From Faecalibacterium sp. (GTDB lineage Bacteria; Bacillota; Clostridia; Oscillospirales; Ruminococcaceae): a DNA stretch of 51,913 nucleotides. The notes beneath the pieces are model-generated. The model had not been told where the DNA came from. It did no database searches and saw only the letters and a program-made list of their open reading frames with translations. Position numbers and translations under genes: made by a program. This document shows positions 35,273 through 43,752 of this stretch, piece after piece. The stretch is from the NCBI GenBank assembly GCA_022652735.1, contig JALCRP010000014.1, forward strand, positions 1 to 51,913, given 5' to 3'. Position 1 is the first letter of the stretch. Each line of letters begins with the position of its first letter.

Positions 35273-36423
35273 AAATTACCTTTTTCTCCAACTTTTTGGT
35301 GCCGCATCAGGTGGCTTTCTGCAAGGAGATGGGCGCGCTGCCCGGCGTAGAGTTCACCTTTGTGGCGGCCCAGCCGTTCGACGCCGGGAAGGTGACGAAA
35401 GGCTTTTCCGATCTAAACACGGAGTATGCCTTTTGCCTGCCCGCCTGCCGCAGCGAAGCCGACCGGCAAAAGGCCGAGGCCCTTTGCCGCGAAAGCGATG
35501 TTGTACTGATGGGCGCGGCGCCCGAAAGCTGGTTTCGTATGCGCATGGCGGCCGGCGGGCTGACATTTCGCGTCTCCGAGCGGCTGTTTAAGCCGCAGTA
35601 TCATACGAAAAAAGATATTGTCGCGCTGGCCTGCACCTTTAAGGGCAACACGATTTATGCCCGCAGGCCGCTGTATTTGCTGGCGGCCGGGGCCTATACG
35701 GCGGCCGACTATGCCTATTGCGGCGCATTTCGGAAAAAAGCGTATCAATGGGGCTATTTTCCGGCCGGCAGCGAGAAATCTTGGGAGACATTGGCCGCCG
35801 CAAAAGCGCAAAACGCTGTGCCGCAGGTTTTGTGGGCCGGGCGCATGATCGGCTGGAAACATGCCGAGGCCGCGCTGGCCGCCGCAAAGCATTGTAAAGA
35901 GGCAGGCCTTGCGTTTACGATGCAGATGCTGGGCGACGGGCCGGAAGAAGAGAATCTGCGCCGAATCTGCACACAATATGATTTGGACGGCTGTGTGCGC
36001 TTTGGCGGGGCCGTGCCGAACGAGGCCGCCCTTGCCGCGATGGAGCAGGCCGATATTTTCCTCGCCACAAGCGACGAAAACGAAGGCTGGGGCGCCGTCG
36101 TCAATGAGGCAATGAGCGCGGGCTGTACCGTTATTGCCAGCCGGCAGATGGGCAGCGTCCCATACCTGATCGAAAACGGGAAAAACGGCTTTGCCTGCCC
36201 CCAAGCAGGCGATTCGGCCTTTGGCGCCGCGCTGGAAACCGCGTTGCGGGATGCGGCGCTGCGCCGGCGCTGTGGCGCTGCCGCCAAGCAAACGGTAACC
36301 CGGCGCTGGAGCGCGCATGCCGCGGCGCAAAACCTGTATGCGCTTTGCTGCGCGCTGCTTTCGGGCGAGGATGCTTTCCCGATCGCGGAGGGGCCTTGCG
36401 CCAAAGCGGAAATATTGAGGTGA
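35269..36423 (+). CDS. GT4-type glycosyltransferase
   Basis: GT-B-fold enzyme of 384 residues. It opens MKITFFSNFLVPHQVAFCKEM, has the inter-domain strand VLWAGRMIGWKHAEAALAAA, and ends in NEGWGAVVNEAMSAGCTVIA, where the two Glu of the E-x7-E motif lie. The start overlaps the upstream stop as ATGA, and GGAGAGGAG lies in front. No membrane segment is present. The acceptor and donor are unknown. Confidence 0.92.
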   Translation: MKITFFSNFLVPHQVAFCKEMGALPGVEFTFVAAQPFDAGKVTKGFSDLNTEYAFCLPACRSEADRQKAEALCRESDVVLMGAAPESWFRMRMAAGGLTFRVSERLFKPQYHTKKDIVALACTFKGNTIYARRPLYLLAAGAYTAADYAYCGAFRKKAYQWGYFPAGSEKSWETLAAAKAQNAVPQVLWAGRMIGWKHAEAALAAAKHCKEAGLAFTMQMLGDGPEEENLRRICTQYDLDGCVRFGGAVPNEAALAAMEQADIFLATSDENEGWGAVVNEAMSAGCTVIASRQMGSVPYLIENGKNGFACPQAGDSAFGAALETALRDAALRRRCGAAAKQTVTRRWSAHAAAQNLYALCCALLSGEDAFPIAEGPCAKAEILR

Positions 36424-36429
36424 CAAAAA

Positions 36430-37449
36430 TTGAAGCTGAGTGTGATCGTGCCCGTCTATAACGCAAAAGCCTATCTGGATGCCTGCATCAAAAGTATCCT
36501 TGGCCAGACTTTTGGCGACCTTGAGCTGCTTTTGATCGACGACGGAAGCACCGACGCTTCGCTGGCTGTGTGCCAAAAGTGGGAAGAACAGGATAGCCGA
36601 GTACACGTTTTTCATCAGGAAAACCGCGGGCAGGCGGCCGCGCGCAACGTCGGGCTTGCGCATGCCCGCGGCGAGTGGGCGGCGTTTGTGGATGCCGACG
36701 ATACGATCCAATCCGGGTGCTTTGCCGGCGCGCTAGCCGCGGCGGCGGGGCGGCAGGCGGATGTAATCTCGTTCGGCTTTACCTATATCGGGCCGGACGG
36801 CGCGCCGCGCGGCACGGCGACGGTGCCCTCGTTTTATGCGGCAGACCTCGCCGCGTTTGAGCCGTACTTTTTCGAGTACCGCACCCGCTGTTTTGCAAGC
36901 CCCTGCAAGCTGTATCGCCGCGCGCTGATCGAGCAGTATGCCATCCGCTTTGATGAGGCCCTGAAGGCCGGCGAGGATACAATTTTCAACTTTGATGTGT
37001 TCAGCCGTGCGCAGGGCATCGTGCATGTCGAGACGCCGTACTATCACTATTGGCAGCACAACAACGCCTCGGTAACGCGCAGCGGCCTGACCGATTTATG
37101 GAACCCCGAAGATGCGGCGCTGCAGCGGCTTGACCGCTTTTTGCGGGAAAGCGGCTATGATGACATCCGCGAAAAGGTGCATAACGATTGGCTGACGAAT
37201 GCCGCGTTCAACCAGCTTTGCCAGTATTCCAGCGCAGGCACACGCTTTGATGCGCCCGCGCGCACGGCCGGGCTAAAGGCCCTTTTTGCGGATACGCAGG
37301 CGCATGCCCTTTTGCAAGCGGAGCTGCGCCGCCAAAAGGCTACCGTGCCAAACCTGATCTGCCGCGCCTCGGTGGCGCTGAAGTGCCCGGCGCTGATCGT
37401 GCTGCCGGTAAAGCTGAGACAAAACCTTGGAAGGAGAAACAAAGCATGA
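36430..37449 (+). CDS. GT2 glycosyltransferase
   Basis: A-fold family 2 enzyme (339 residues) with SVIVPVYNAKAYLDACIKSI, LIDDGSTDAS and FVDADDTIQSG (DxD). The second half is an alpha-helical extension common in capsule GTs. The start is TTG at 36430, preceded by TTGAGGTGA with good spacing, and gives the standard family start. It is soluble or peripheral. The stop overlaps the LicD gene's ATG. Confidence 0.92.
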   Translation: MKLSVIVPVYNAKAYLDACIKSILGQTFGDLELLLIDDGSTDASLAVCQKWEEQDSRVHVFHQENRGQAAARNVGLAHARGEWAAFVDADDTIQSGCFAGALAAAAGRQADVISFGFTYIGPDGAPRGTATVPSFYAADLAAFEPYFFEYRTRCFASPCKLYRRALIEQYAIRFDEALKAGEDTIFNFDVFSRAQGIVHVETPYYHYWQHNNASVTRSGLTDLWNPEDAALQRLDRFLRESGYDDIREKVHNDWLTNAAFNQLCQYSSAGTRFDAPARTAGLKALFADTQAHALLQAELRRQKATVPNLICRASVALKCPALIVLPVKLRQNLGRRNKA

Positions 37450-38270
37450 GCGATAAAACACAACTGGAGCGTATCCAGCAGACGGAAGTGGAGCTTCTGC
37501 GCGTATTCGTGGATTACTGCGAGCGGCATCATCTGCGCTATTATTTAAGCGACGGCACCCTGCTGGGCGCGGTGCGCCACGGCACAATCATCCCGTGGGA
37601 TGACGATATGGATGTGCAGATGCCCCGCCCGGATTACGAGGCTTTTATCGCCGCGGCACAGGCCGAGCTGCCCGCGCATGTGTTTTTGCAAAACTATAAA
37701 ACCGATCCGGAGTTTCCGTTTCCGATCACAAAGCTGCGCAACTCCAACACAACGTTCATCGAGACGGGCCTTGCCCATTTGCACATGAACCACGGCATCT
37801 ATCTCGATATTTTCCCGCTGGACGGTGTGCCGAGCCGCGCCGAGCATTTGCGCCGCCGCCAAAAGCTGCTGTGGTATGCGTATGCAATCAGCGCCTGCAA
37901 CGGCGCCTCAACGAAAAACTGCAACCTGCGTGGCAAAATTTCGATGGCGGGGCTGCGTGTGCTGACGGCGTTCACCACCTCACAAAAGATTTTGGAAAAG
38001 GGGGAAATCTTTCGCCGCAAGGATGCCTATGACGAAAGCCCGTTTGTCTATTCCTCCTATAACGATGCCTGCGACGAGCGCGCATGGTTTGGCGAGGGCA
38101 AGCTGGTGCCGTTTTACGATTTCAACTGCCGCATCCCCGAAAACGCGGATGCCTGCCTGCGCGCGCATTACGGCGATTACTGGCAGCTGCCGCCCGTAGA
38201 AGAGCGCTGCCCGCCGCATCATGTCGTCGTGTGCGATCTCGATAAGCCCTATACGGAATACATGAAATAA
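37446..38270 (+). CDS. LicD-family phosphotransferase
   Basis: Member of the LicD/FKRP nucleotidyltransferase-fold family that transfers a phospho-alditol or phosphocholine from a CDP-linked donor to a sugar. Marks: YYLSDGTLLGAVRHGTIIPW and the metal-binding triad in WDDDMDV (Asp52-Asp54, Asp56), then YLDIFPLDG. At 274 residues it is near the family's usual length. No choline uptake or CDP-choline genes (licA, licB, licC) are in the window, so the donor may be CDP-glycerol, CDP-ribitol or CDP-choline made elsewhere. GGAAGGAG precedes the ATG, which overlaps the previous stop. Confidence 0.92.
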   Translation: MSDKTQLERIQQTEVELLRVFVDYCERHHLRYYLSDGTLLGAVRHGTIIPWDDDMDVQMPRPDYEAFIAAAQAELPAHVFLQNYKTDPEFPFPITKLRNSNTTFIETGLAHLHMNHGIYLDIFPLDGVPSRAEHLRRRQKLLWYAYAISACNGASTKNCNLRGKISMAGLRVLTAFTTSQKILEKGEIFRRKDAYDESPFVYSSYNDACDERAWFGEGKLVPFYDFNCRIPENADACLRAHYGDYWQLPPVEERCPPHHVVVCDLDKPYTEYMK

Positions 38271-38298
38271 GCGCCGCCCGGCGGCCAAAGGATAGCGC

Positions 38299-39270
38299 AT
38301 GAAAATTTCGATCGTGATCCCGGTCTATCGGGTGGAAAAATATCTCGATGCCTGCGTGGAAAGCGTAGTGGCGCAGACGTATGCCGATTGGGAGGCCATC
38401 CTTGTCGACGACGGCAGCCCCGATGCCTGCGGCGCGCTGTGCGATGCATGGGCCGCAAAAGATGCGCGCATCCATACCATCCACCGGCAAAACGGCGGCC
38501 TTTCCGCCGCGCGCAATACCGGCATCGACGCGGCAAAAGGCGAATATGTTTTATTGCTGGATTCCGACGATTGGCTTGTGCCGCAGGCGCTTATGACGCT
38601 TGTACAGGCCGCCGAGGCTGGCAGCGACCTTGTATTGTTCGATTATGCCCGCTTTGCCGACGACGGCGCACCGCTTCCGCCAGAGCACGAAAATGTGCCT
38701 GCGGGTACGTATACGGCCGATGAGGCGCTGGCCCTTTTTGCCGAAAACCGCATCTCGCTCATCACGGCATGGACGAAGCTTTACCGCCGCGCGCTGTTTG
38801 GGCAGGTGCGTTTCCCGGAGGGGGTTTTGAACGAGGATGAATTTACCGTCCACCGCTTTCTGGCTGCCTGTAAGCAGATCACGGCGCTGGAAGCCCCGCT
38901 TTACTGCTACCGTAACCGCCCCGGCAGCATTATGAACGCCCTTTCGCCCTACAAGGCGGCCTATGTGCTGCATGCCTTTGCCGAGCGCATTGCGCTGCTG
39001 CGGCAGCGCGGCCTAACGGCGGCCGTCAAAAAGCAGGAGCTGAACTTTTACCGCATCTACCGCTACCGCTACCCGCCGCTTTCGTGTGGGGGCGCGGCAG
39101 AAAAGGCGCGTGCGGCCGACATCCGGGCGCTGTACAAAGCCGTTTATTCGGGCCTTATGGCGGACGGCGTACTTTCCGGGGCCGACCGTGCCAAAGCATT
39201 TGCGCTGCGATACTGCCCGGACGTATACTGTAGGGTATACAACACCGTTTTCAAGGAGCAAAGCCAATGA
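38299..39270 (+). CDS. GT2 glycosyltransferase
   Basis: A-fold family 2 enzyme of 323 residues: ISIVIPVYRVEKYLDACVES, LVDDGSPDACG, LLLDSDDWLVP (DxD as DSDD) and FPEGVLNEDEF (the family's catalytic ED region). It has no membrane helices. AAAGGAT precedes the ATG. It overlaps the following GT2 gene as ATGA, and the two share the same layout, so they may be ancient duplicates that now add different sugars. Confidence 0.92.
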   Translation: MKISIVIPVYRVEKYLDACVESVVAQTYADWEAILVDDGSPDACGALCDAWAAKDARIHTIHRQNGGLSAARNTGIDAAKGEYVLLLDSDDWLVPQALMTLVQAAEAGSDLVLFDYARFADDGAPLPPEHENVPAGTYTADEALALFAENRISLITAWTKLYRRALFGQVRFPEGVLNEDEFTVHRFLAACKQITALEAPLYCYRNRPGSIMNALSPYKAAYVLHAFAERIALLRQRGLTAAVKKQELNFYRIYRYRYPPLSCGGAAEKARAADIRALYKAVYSGLMADGVLSGADRAKAFALRYCPDVYCRVYNTVFKEQSQ

Positions 39271-40277
39271 ATGCAAACGAAACGATCAGTGTGATCGTGC
39301 CCGTTTATAATGCGGAAAAGTGGCTGCGGCGCTGCGTCGAAAGCCTTGAAGCACAGACGTATCCCGCCCTGCAGCCCGTGCTTGTCAACGATGGCAGCAC
39401 GGACGGCAGCCTTGCCTTGTGCCGCGCGCTGGCCGCGCAGTACGGCAATATCCTGGTTTGCAGCCGCGAAAACGGCGGCGCGGCGGCGGCGCGCAATACC
39501 GGCCTTGCGGCGGCCGAGGGCGCTTACATCGGCTTTGTGGATGCGGACGATTTTGTCGAGCCGGATATGTATGAGGCAATGTACCGCGCCCTGCGGGAAA
39601 ACGGCGCGCAGATCGCCTGTTGTGGCCGCGTGAAAGAGATCGACGGCGTGGCCGGTGCGCCGCAGCTGACGCTGCCCGCGCCCTGTGCGTTTGGAAAAAC
39701 CGAGGCGTTGGCGCGCTTTTTTGCATTTGACGGGCTTGAGGAATCCATCTGCGATAAACTGTTTGACGCAAATTTGGCAAAATCCCATCGTTTTGTCGAG
39801 GGCAGCGTTTGCGAGGACATTTTGTATGCATGGGAAACTTTGCAGGCGGCGGAGCGCGTCTGCCATATCGGCTCGAAACCAATGTATCATTACTGCTTTG
39901 AAACCGCAAAGGCAACAAGCGCTTCCGCCGGAGGGTTTACCGAAGCGCGGCGCGCGCTGCTGGATTACCCGCGCCGTGTGTATCACGAGGCGGCCGCGCG
40001 CTATCCGGCGCTGCAAAAGCAGGCGCAAAGCTACTATCTGCGCCGCCTGCTGGATATTTACGCCGGTATCCGCGCGGCGGGGCAGGATACCCGCGCGCCC
40101 GGCCCTGCGCGCGAAGCGTCGCACGAGTTTCAAAAAAATGCCGCGGCCATGCTGGCAAATCCGTATTTTCCCACCGAAAAAAAGCCGGTGGCCGCCGTGT
40201 ATGCGCTGCATGCCGAAAAGGCTGTGGCGGCCGCAAGCAAAGCTGTGAGAGGGGTGCTTTCGCATGGAAAAGCGTAA
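39267..40277 (+). CDS. GT2 glycosyltransferase
   Basis: A-fold family 2 enzyme of 336 residues: ISVIVPVYNAEKWLRRCVES, LVNDGSTDGS, GFVDADDFVEP and FVEGSVCEDILYAWE. CAAGGAG lies 8 bases before the ATG. The C-terminal helical part is Ala- and Arg-rich. Its end overlaps the fucosyltransferase gene by 14 bases, suggesting coupled synthesis of consecutive steps. Confidence 0.92.
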   Translation: MNANETISVIVPVYNAEKWLRRCVESLEAQTYPALQPVLVNDGSTDGSLALCRALAAQYGNILVCSRENGGAAAARNTGLAAAEGAYIGFVDADDFVEPDMYEAMYRALRENGAQIACCGRVKEIDGVAGAPQLTLPAPCAFGKTEALARFFAFDGLEESICDKLFDANLAKSHRFVEGSVCEDILYAWETLQAAERVCHIGSKPMYHYCFETAKATSASAGGFTEARRALLDYPRRVYHEAAARYPALQKQAQSYYLRRLLDIYAGIRAAGQDTRAPGPAREASHEFQKNAAAMLANPYFPTEKKPVAAVYALHAEKAVAAASKAVRGVLSHGKA

Positions 40278-41265
40278 GATCGCGTTCGTGGGGTATTATC
40301 CCGGCTTTCAGCCGACGCTGAGCCGGGCCTATAATATCCTCGTAAAACATTATGATGTCGAGCTTTCCGACGATCCGGACTACATCTTTTTCTCAAGCTT
40401 CGGCACACCGTATGCCTACGCCGATTCTGACGCGGTGCGCATCTTTTATTCGGCGGAAAACTATGCGCCGAACTTTAACACGGCGGATTATGCAGTAGGC
40501 TTTAACGAGATACTCTATCCCGACCGCTATTTTCGCTATCCGGTTAGTTTGTATACGCCGACGATCACCGTGGCCAACCGAAAGCACCTTGCGCTTGACC
40601 GGGAGGCCCTGCGCGCACGGCCGTATTTCTGCAACTATATTTACGGCAACGCCAACGGGCAAAAGGCCCGCACCGAAATCTTTGAAAAGCTCAGCGCGTA
40701 TCGGCGCGTAGAATCGGCGGGTACCTACCTGAACAACCAGCCGGGCGGCTGGCATGCTTCGACCATCGAGGAAAAGCTTGCGTTCCAGCGCAAGTGCAAG
40801 TTCACGATCGCGTTTGACAGCACACAGTTGGCCGGCTTTTCAACGGAGAAGATCACCCACGCTTTTGCCGCGCAGACGATCCCCATTTACCTTGGCGACC
40901 CGCACATTTCGAGCCTGTTCAATGAGCGGGCGTTTTTGAACGGCAACGCTTGCGCCACGGTAGATGAGCTTGTCGAAAAGGTGATCGCGCTCGATCAGGA
41001 TCAGGACGCATGGTTTGCAATGCTCTCCCAGCCGATTTTTGCCGAGCCGGATTTTTTGCCCCGCTTTGAGGAGCGCTACGAGCAGTTCATTCTGCATATC
41101 TTCGCACAGGAAAAGGAGCATGCCTATCGCCGCAGCCGCGTGTTTTTCGGCCGGTACGATGATAACAACCTCAAAATCGTAAACACGGTGGCGCAATCGA
41201 AGCTGCTGGGCGGGCTTGTCTCGCTCGAAGAAAAACGCCTGCGCAAAAAACAAAACAAAAAATAA
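40264..41265 (+). CDS. GT10 family fucosyltransferase-like enzyme
   Basis: A 333-residue enzyme of family 10, whose members transfer L-fucose from GDP-fucose, usually alpha-1,3 or alpha-1,4 to GlcNAc. Conserved blocks are RPYFCNYIYGN, CKFTIAFDST, and the donor-binding stretch GFSTEKITHAFAAQTIPIYLG followed by FNERAFLN. Bacterial alpha-1,3-fucosyltransferases (Helicobacter, Bacteroides) make host-like Lewis structures. No GDP-fucose genes (gmd, fcl, fkp) lie in the window, so the donor would come from elsewhere, and other deoxysugar donors are possible. It is the last gene of the cluster and ends in a Lys-rich tail just before the terminator. Confidence 0.88.
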   Translation: MEKRKIAFVGYYPGFQPTLSRAYNILVKHYDVELSDDPDYIFFSSFGTPYAYADSDAVRIFYSAENYAPNFNTADYAVGFNEILYPDRYFRYPVSLYTPTITVANRKHLALDREALRARPYFCNYIYGNANGQKARTEIFEKLSAYRRVESAGTYLNNQPGGWHASTIEEKLAFQRKCKFTIAFDSTQLAGFSTEKITHAFAAQTIPIYLGDPHISSLFNERAFLNGNACATVDELVEKVIALDQDQDAWFAMLSQPIFAEPDFLPRFEERYEQFILHIFAQEKEHAYRRSRVFFGRYDDNNLKIVNTVAQSKLLGGLVSLEEKRLRKKQNKK

Positions 41266-41267
41266 AA

Positions 41268-41308
41268 AACTGCCCCGGTATGGCCGCAAAAGCCGAACCG
41301 GGGCAGTT
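41268..41308 (+). terminator. Terminator of the glycan cluster
   Basis: A perfect 12-bp stem AACTGCCCCGGT with a 17-base loop that holds a nested GGC/GCC pair, followed by CTATTT. It starts three bases after the fucosyltransferase stop. Lysine codons in front make an A tract, so it may also stop transcripts from the minus strand. Confidence 0.85.
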
Positions 41309-41323
41309 CTATTTCCAAAGAAA

Positions 41324-41352
41324 ACGCCGGGCACCGAAAAGCGCGGCGCCCG
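41324..41352 (-). terminator. Terminator downstream of pfkA
   Basis: Minus-strand hairpin CGGGCGCCG / CGGTGCCCG (8 bp plus one mismatch), followed by GCGTTTTCTTT. It faces the glycan-cluster terminator 16 bases away, so the two convergent operons are insulated. Confidence 0.65.
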
Positions 41353-41411
41353 CCTAGGGAGAAAAGCTGCCTGCACAGCCGTAGAAAAACGGCTGGCCGC
41401 GGCGTATGGCG

Positions 41412-42491
41412 TCAGCCGAGGCTGATGCCCATGCGGCGCGCTACGGCCAAAAGGTCGCAGCTTTCGGGCACATTGCGCGCTTTGCCCGCCACATCGGCGA
41501 GGCGGTTTTCTGTCACGTGGTTATTAACCATCGCCACAGTTACGCCGTAATGTTCGGCTTCCACAAGCTTGGCGGCATAGCTGCCAAACTGTGTGGCAAG
41601 CACACGGTCGTATGCGCTGGGGCTGCCGCCGCGCTGCATGTGGCCCGGGATGCACACGCGCGTCTCGGCGCCGGTGCACTGCTCGATCTGGGCGGCAATG
41701 CGGTTTGTGGCGGTAGCGCCGGTGCCTGCCTCCATGCGCTTCGCCATCCAATCCTTGCGCTTCTGGCGGGCCTCCTCGCAATCCATCGCGCCCTCGGCCA
41801 CGGCCAAAATGGAAAAGTTCGAGCCGTTGGCGGCGCGCTTTTCCACGGCAGCGCATACGCGGTCGATGCTGTAGGGCAGCTCGGGCAAAAGGATGATGTC
41901 GGCGCCGCCCGCGATGCCGGAATAAAGCGTCAGCCAGCCGGCCTTGTTGCCCATGATCTCGATGCACATCACGCGGCTGTGGCTGCCGGCGGTGGTGTGG
42001 ATGCGGTCAATCACCTCGGTGGCGATGTCGACGGCCGTATGGAAGCCGAAAGTGACGTCTGTGCCGTAGATGTCGTTATCAATGGTTTTGGGCAGGCCGA
42101 TGATGTTCAACCCCTCCTGCGAAAGGAGGTTGGCGGTTTTGTGGGTGCCGTTGCCGCCCAAACACAGCAGGCAGTCGAGCTTGGCGGCCTTATAGGTTTT
42201 TTTCATGGCCGCAACTTTGTCCAACTGATCGTCTCCCACAACGCGCATCAGCTTATACGGGGTGCGCTTTGTGCCAAGGATTGTGCCGCCTAAGGTTAGG
42301 ATGCCTTTGAAATCGGTGGGCTTCATTTCGCGGTAATCGCCGTTGATAAGGCCGGAGTACCCGTTCAAAATGCCTACAATTTCCACGCTGTCGCCCATGC
42401 GCTGATACAGCGCCTTTGAGACGCCGCGAATGGTAGCGTTCAGGCCGGGGCAATCGCCGCCGGACGTTAAAATGCCGATTCGTCTTTTCAT
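41412..42491 (-). CDS. pfkA: 6-phosphofructokinase, group III type
   Basis: Phosphorylates fructose-6-phosphate to the 1,6-bisphosphate in glycolysis. The 359-residue chain starts RRIGILTSGGDCPGLNATIR and has PKTIDNDI with catalytic Asp138 and the sugar-phosphate loop IEIMGNKAGWL. By alignment to the E. coli numbering, position 104 is Gly (Gly115) and position 124 is Lys (Lys135). Gly104 points to ATP rather than pyrophosphate, while Lys124 is the group III state. Position 103 is Asn (Asn114) where most enzymes have Asp or Glu. At 359 residues it is longer than E. coli PfkA (320). GTGAGGG precedes the ATG. It is a single-gene unit with its own promoter and terminator. Confidence 0.95.
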   Translation of the reverse strand: MKRRIGILTSGGDCPGLNATIRGVSKALYQRMGDSVEIVGILNGYSGLINGDYREMKPTDFKGILTLGGTILGTKRTPYKLMRVVGDDQLDKVAAMKKTYKAAKLDCLLCLGGNGTHKTANLLSQEGLNIIGLPKTIDNDIYGTDVTFGFHTAVDIATEVIDRIHTTAGSHSRVMCIEIMGNKAGWLTLYSGIAGGADIILLPELPYSIDRVCAAVEKRAANGSNFSILAVAEGAMDCEEARQKRKDWMAKRMEAGTGATATNRIAAQIEQCTGAETRVCIPGHMQRGGSPSAYDRVLATQFGSYAAKLVEAEHYGVTVAMVNNHVTENRLADVAGKARNVPESCDLLAVARRMGISLG

Positions 42492-42541
42492 ATCGAAACC
42501 CTCACTTCCGCACGTTGGATTTGCACAAATTGTACATCCTA

Positions 42542-42570
42542 AGAGTATTCCCGGCTGCCGGCTTTGTCAA
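42542..42570 (-). promoter_or_regulatory. Likely pfkA promoter
   Basis: Minus strand: perfect -35 TTGACA (42565-42570), 17-bp spacer, weaker -10 TACTCT (42542-42547). The predicted start is about 45 bases before pfkA. The divergent tRNA promoter begins 46 bases away. Confidence 0.5.
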
Positions 42571-42615
42571 TGTGCGAAAAAGACAAAAAGAACGGAAATC
42601 TTTTCCGACAAACGG

Positions 42616-42644
42616 TTGACAAATGCCGCCAAAACCGTTATAAT
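42616..42644 (+). promoter_or_regulatory. Consensus promoter for the tRNA operon
   Basis: TTGACA (42616-42621), exactly 17 bp, TATAAT (42639-42644): a perfect SigA consensus. It predicts a start near 42651, 30 bases before tRNA-Gln. Confidence 0.92.
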
Positions 42645-42680
42645 ATCCAACGTTGACACCGCTTATCGGCGGGGCAATAC

Positions 42681-42754
42681 TGGGGATTCGCATAATGGTA
42701 GTGCGGTGGACTCTGACTCCACTTGTGGGAGTTCGATTCTCTCATCCCCAACCA
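42681..42754 (+). tRNA. tRNA-Gln (CUG anticodon)
   Basis: A 74-base cloverleaf with acceptor stem TGGGGAT/ATCCCCA, the weak U1-A72 pair typical of tRNA-Gln, anticodon stem GTGGA/TCCAC with loop CTCTGAC (anticodon CTG), T-loop GTTCGATTC, discriminator A and encoded CCA. It reads CAG codons. Confidence 0.95.
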
Positions 42755-42794
42755 CTACCGGCCGCTGCAGCAGTCGCTGCCGCGGCGTTTTTAT

Positions 42795-42870
42795 CGGGGC
42801 ATAGCGCAGATGGTAGCGCGCCTGGTTCGGGACTAGGAGGCCGTGGGTTCAAATCCCGCTGCTCCGACCA
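42795..42870 (+). tRNA. tRNA-Pro (CGG anticodon)
   Basis: A 76-base cloverleaf with acceptor CGGGGCA/TGCTCCG (one G-U), anticodon stem CCTGG/CTAGG with loop TTCGGGA (anticodon CGG), T-loop GTTCAAATC, discriminator A and encoded CCA. It is co-transcribed with tRNA-Gln across a 40-base spacer and reads CCG codons, which suits a GC-rich genome. Confidence 0.95.
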
Positions 42871-42913
42871 AAAGAATCCACGAAAGATCGTATCTTTCGT
42901 GGATTCTTTTTTT
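42871..42913 (+). terminator. Terminator of the tRNA operon
   Basis: A perfect 18-bp stem starting AAAGAATCCACG with a 3-base loop and a run of seven T. It begins on the base after the encoded CCA of tRNA-Pro, so the transcript has no 3' trailer beyond the hairpin. Confidence 0.92.
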
Positions 42914-43053
42914 GCCATTTTGCGGCGCAGGTTTTGATGATTTGCGCGCCTTTCGGCATCGCATGTGCGGCCTGTTTTGCTGCTTGTTTTGCGGTTGCTC
43001 TCGGCATAGTGCTTGATCGGTGTGGATGGCAAGGCATCCTTCCAACTGGTTTA

Positions 43054-43752
43054 TTACAACTTGAGCATTCGGTAGCCAACGCCAATATGTGTTTGGATAT
43101 ACTGCTGCGAATCTGGGCTACTTTCAATTTTCTTTCGCAGTGTTGCCATAAACACCCGCAGGGATGCCACATCGTTTTCCCATGAGCTGCCCCAGATTTC
43201 CTGCGTGATATAAGTGTGGGTCAGCACCTTGCCGACATTTTTGGCCAGTAGGCATAACAGCTTGTATTCAATGGGAGTGAGATGCAATTCTTCTCCTGAA
43301 AGGAAGGCACAACCTGCGGCATAGTCGATTTTCAGCGCACCGTTTTCAAAGGTGGTTTGCTGCGCGGAAGACACACCCTGCATCGTAATGAGGCGGCGCT
43401 GGGTGACACGAATACGAGCCAACAACTCTTCGACAGAAAAGGGCTTGGTAAGATAATCATCCGCTCCGGCATCCAGCGCATCAATCTTATCGGTATCTTC
43501 GCTGCGGGCGCTAATGACGATGATGGGCATACTTGACCAGCTGCGAATCTTTCGGATAATGTCTATGCCATCCATATCAGGCAAGCCCAAATCCAAAAGC
43601 ACAATGTCTGGATTATGAGAAACGGCCTCCAAAACGGCGGATTCACCGGTACCGGCCGTCAGATAACGGTATTTCTGGGTTTCCAGTGTTGTGGTAATGA
43701 GATTTCGCACGGCGGCATCGTCCTCTACCACTAAGATAAGCGGCTTATTCAT
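43054..43752 (-). CDS. kdpE: KdpE response regulator
   Basis: OmpR-family regulator of potassium-uptake genes. The receiver domain has Asp11/Asp12 in VVEDDAAV, phospho-acceptor Asp54 (VLLDLGLPDMDG), Ser-Ala at VISARSE and Lys in YLTKPF. The DNA-binding winged helix follows with LTPIEYKLLCLLAKNVGKVLTHTY and the ending GVGYRMLKL, all typical of KdpE. It has 232 residues. Its start overlaps the kdpD stop by 8 bases. Phosphorylated KdpE should activate the promoter in front of kdpF, where two repeats lie. Confidence 0.95.
   Translation of the reverse strand: MNKPLILVVEDDAAVRNLITTTLETQKYRYLTAGTGESAVLEAVSHNPDIVLLDLGLPDMDGIDIIRKIRSWSSMPIIVISARSEDTDKIDALDAGADDYLTKPFSVEELLARIRVTQRRLITMQGVSSAQQTTFENGALKIDYAAGCAFLSGEELHLTPIEYKLLCLLAKNVGKVLTHTYITQEIWGSSWENDVASLRVFMATLRKKIESSPDSQQYIQTHIGVGYRMLKL

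Noticed and set aside
41412-42491. Pyrophosphate-dependent phosphofructokinase, because of Lys at position 124.
   Set aside because: Pyrophosphate enzymes also need Asp at position 104; here it is Gly, the ATP state.
42681-42870. tRNA 3' end as an integration site for the kdp block.
   Set aside because: No second copy of the tRNA-Pro end and no integrase could be found within the window.
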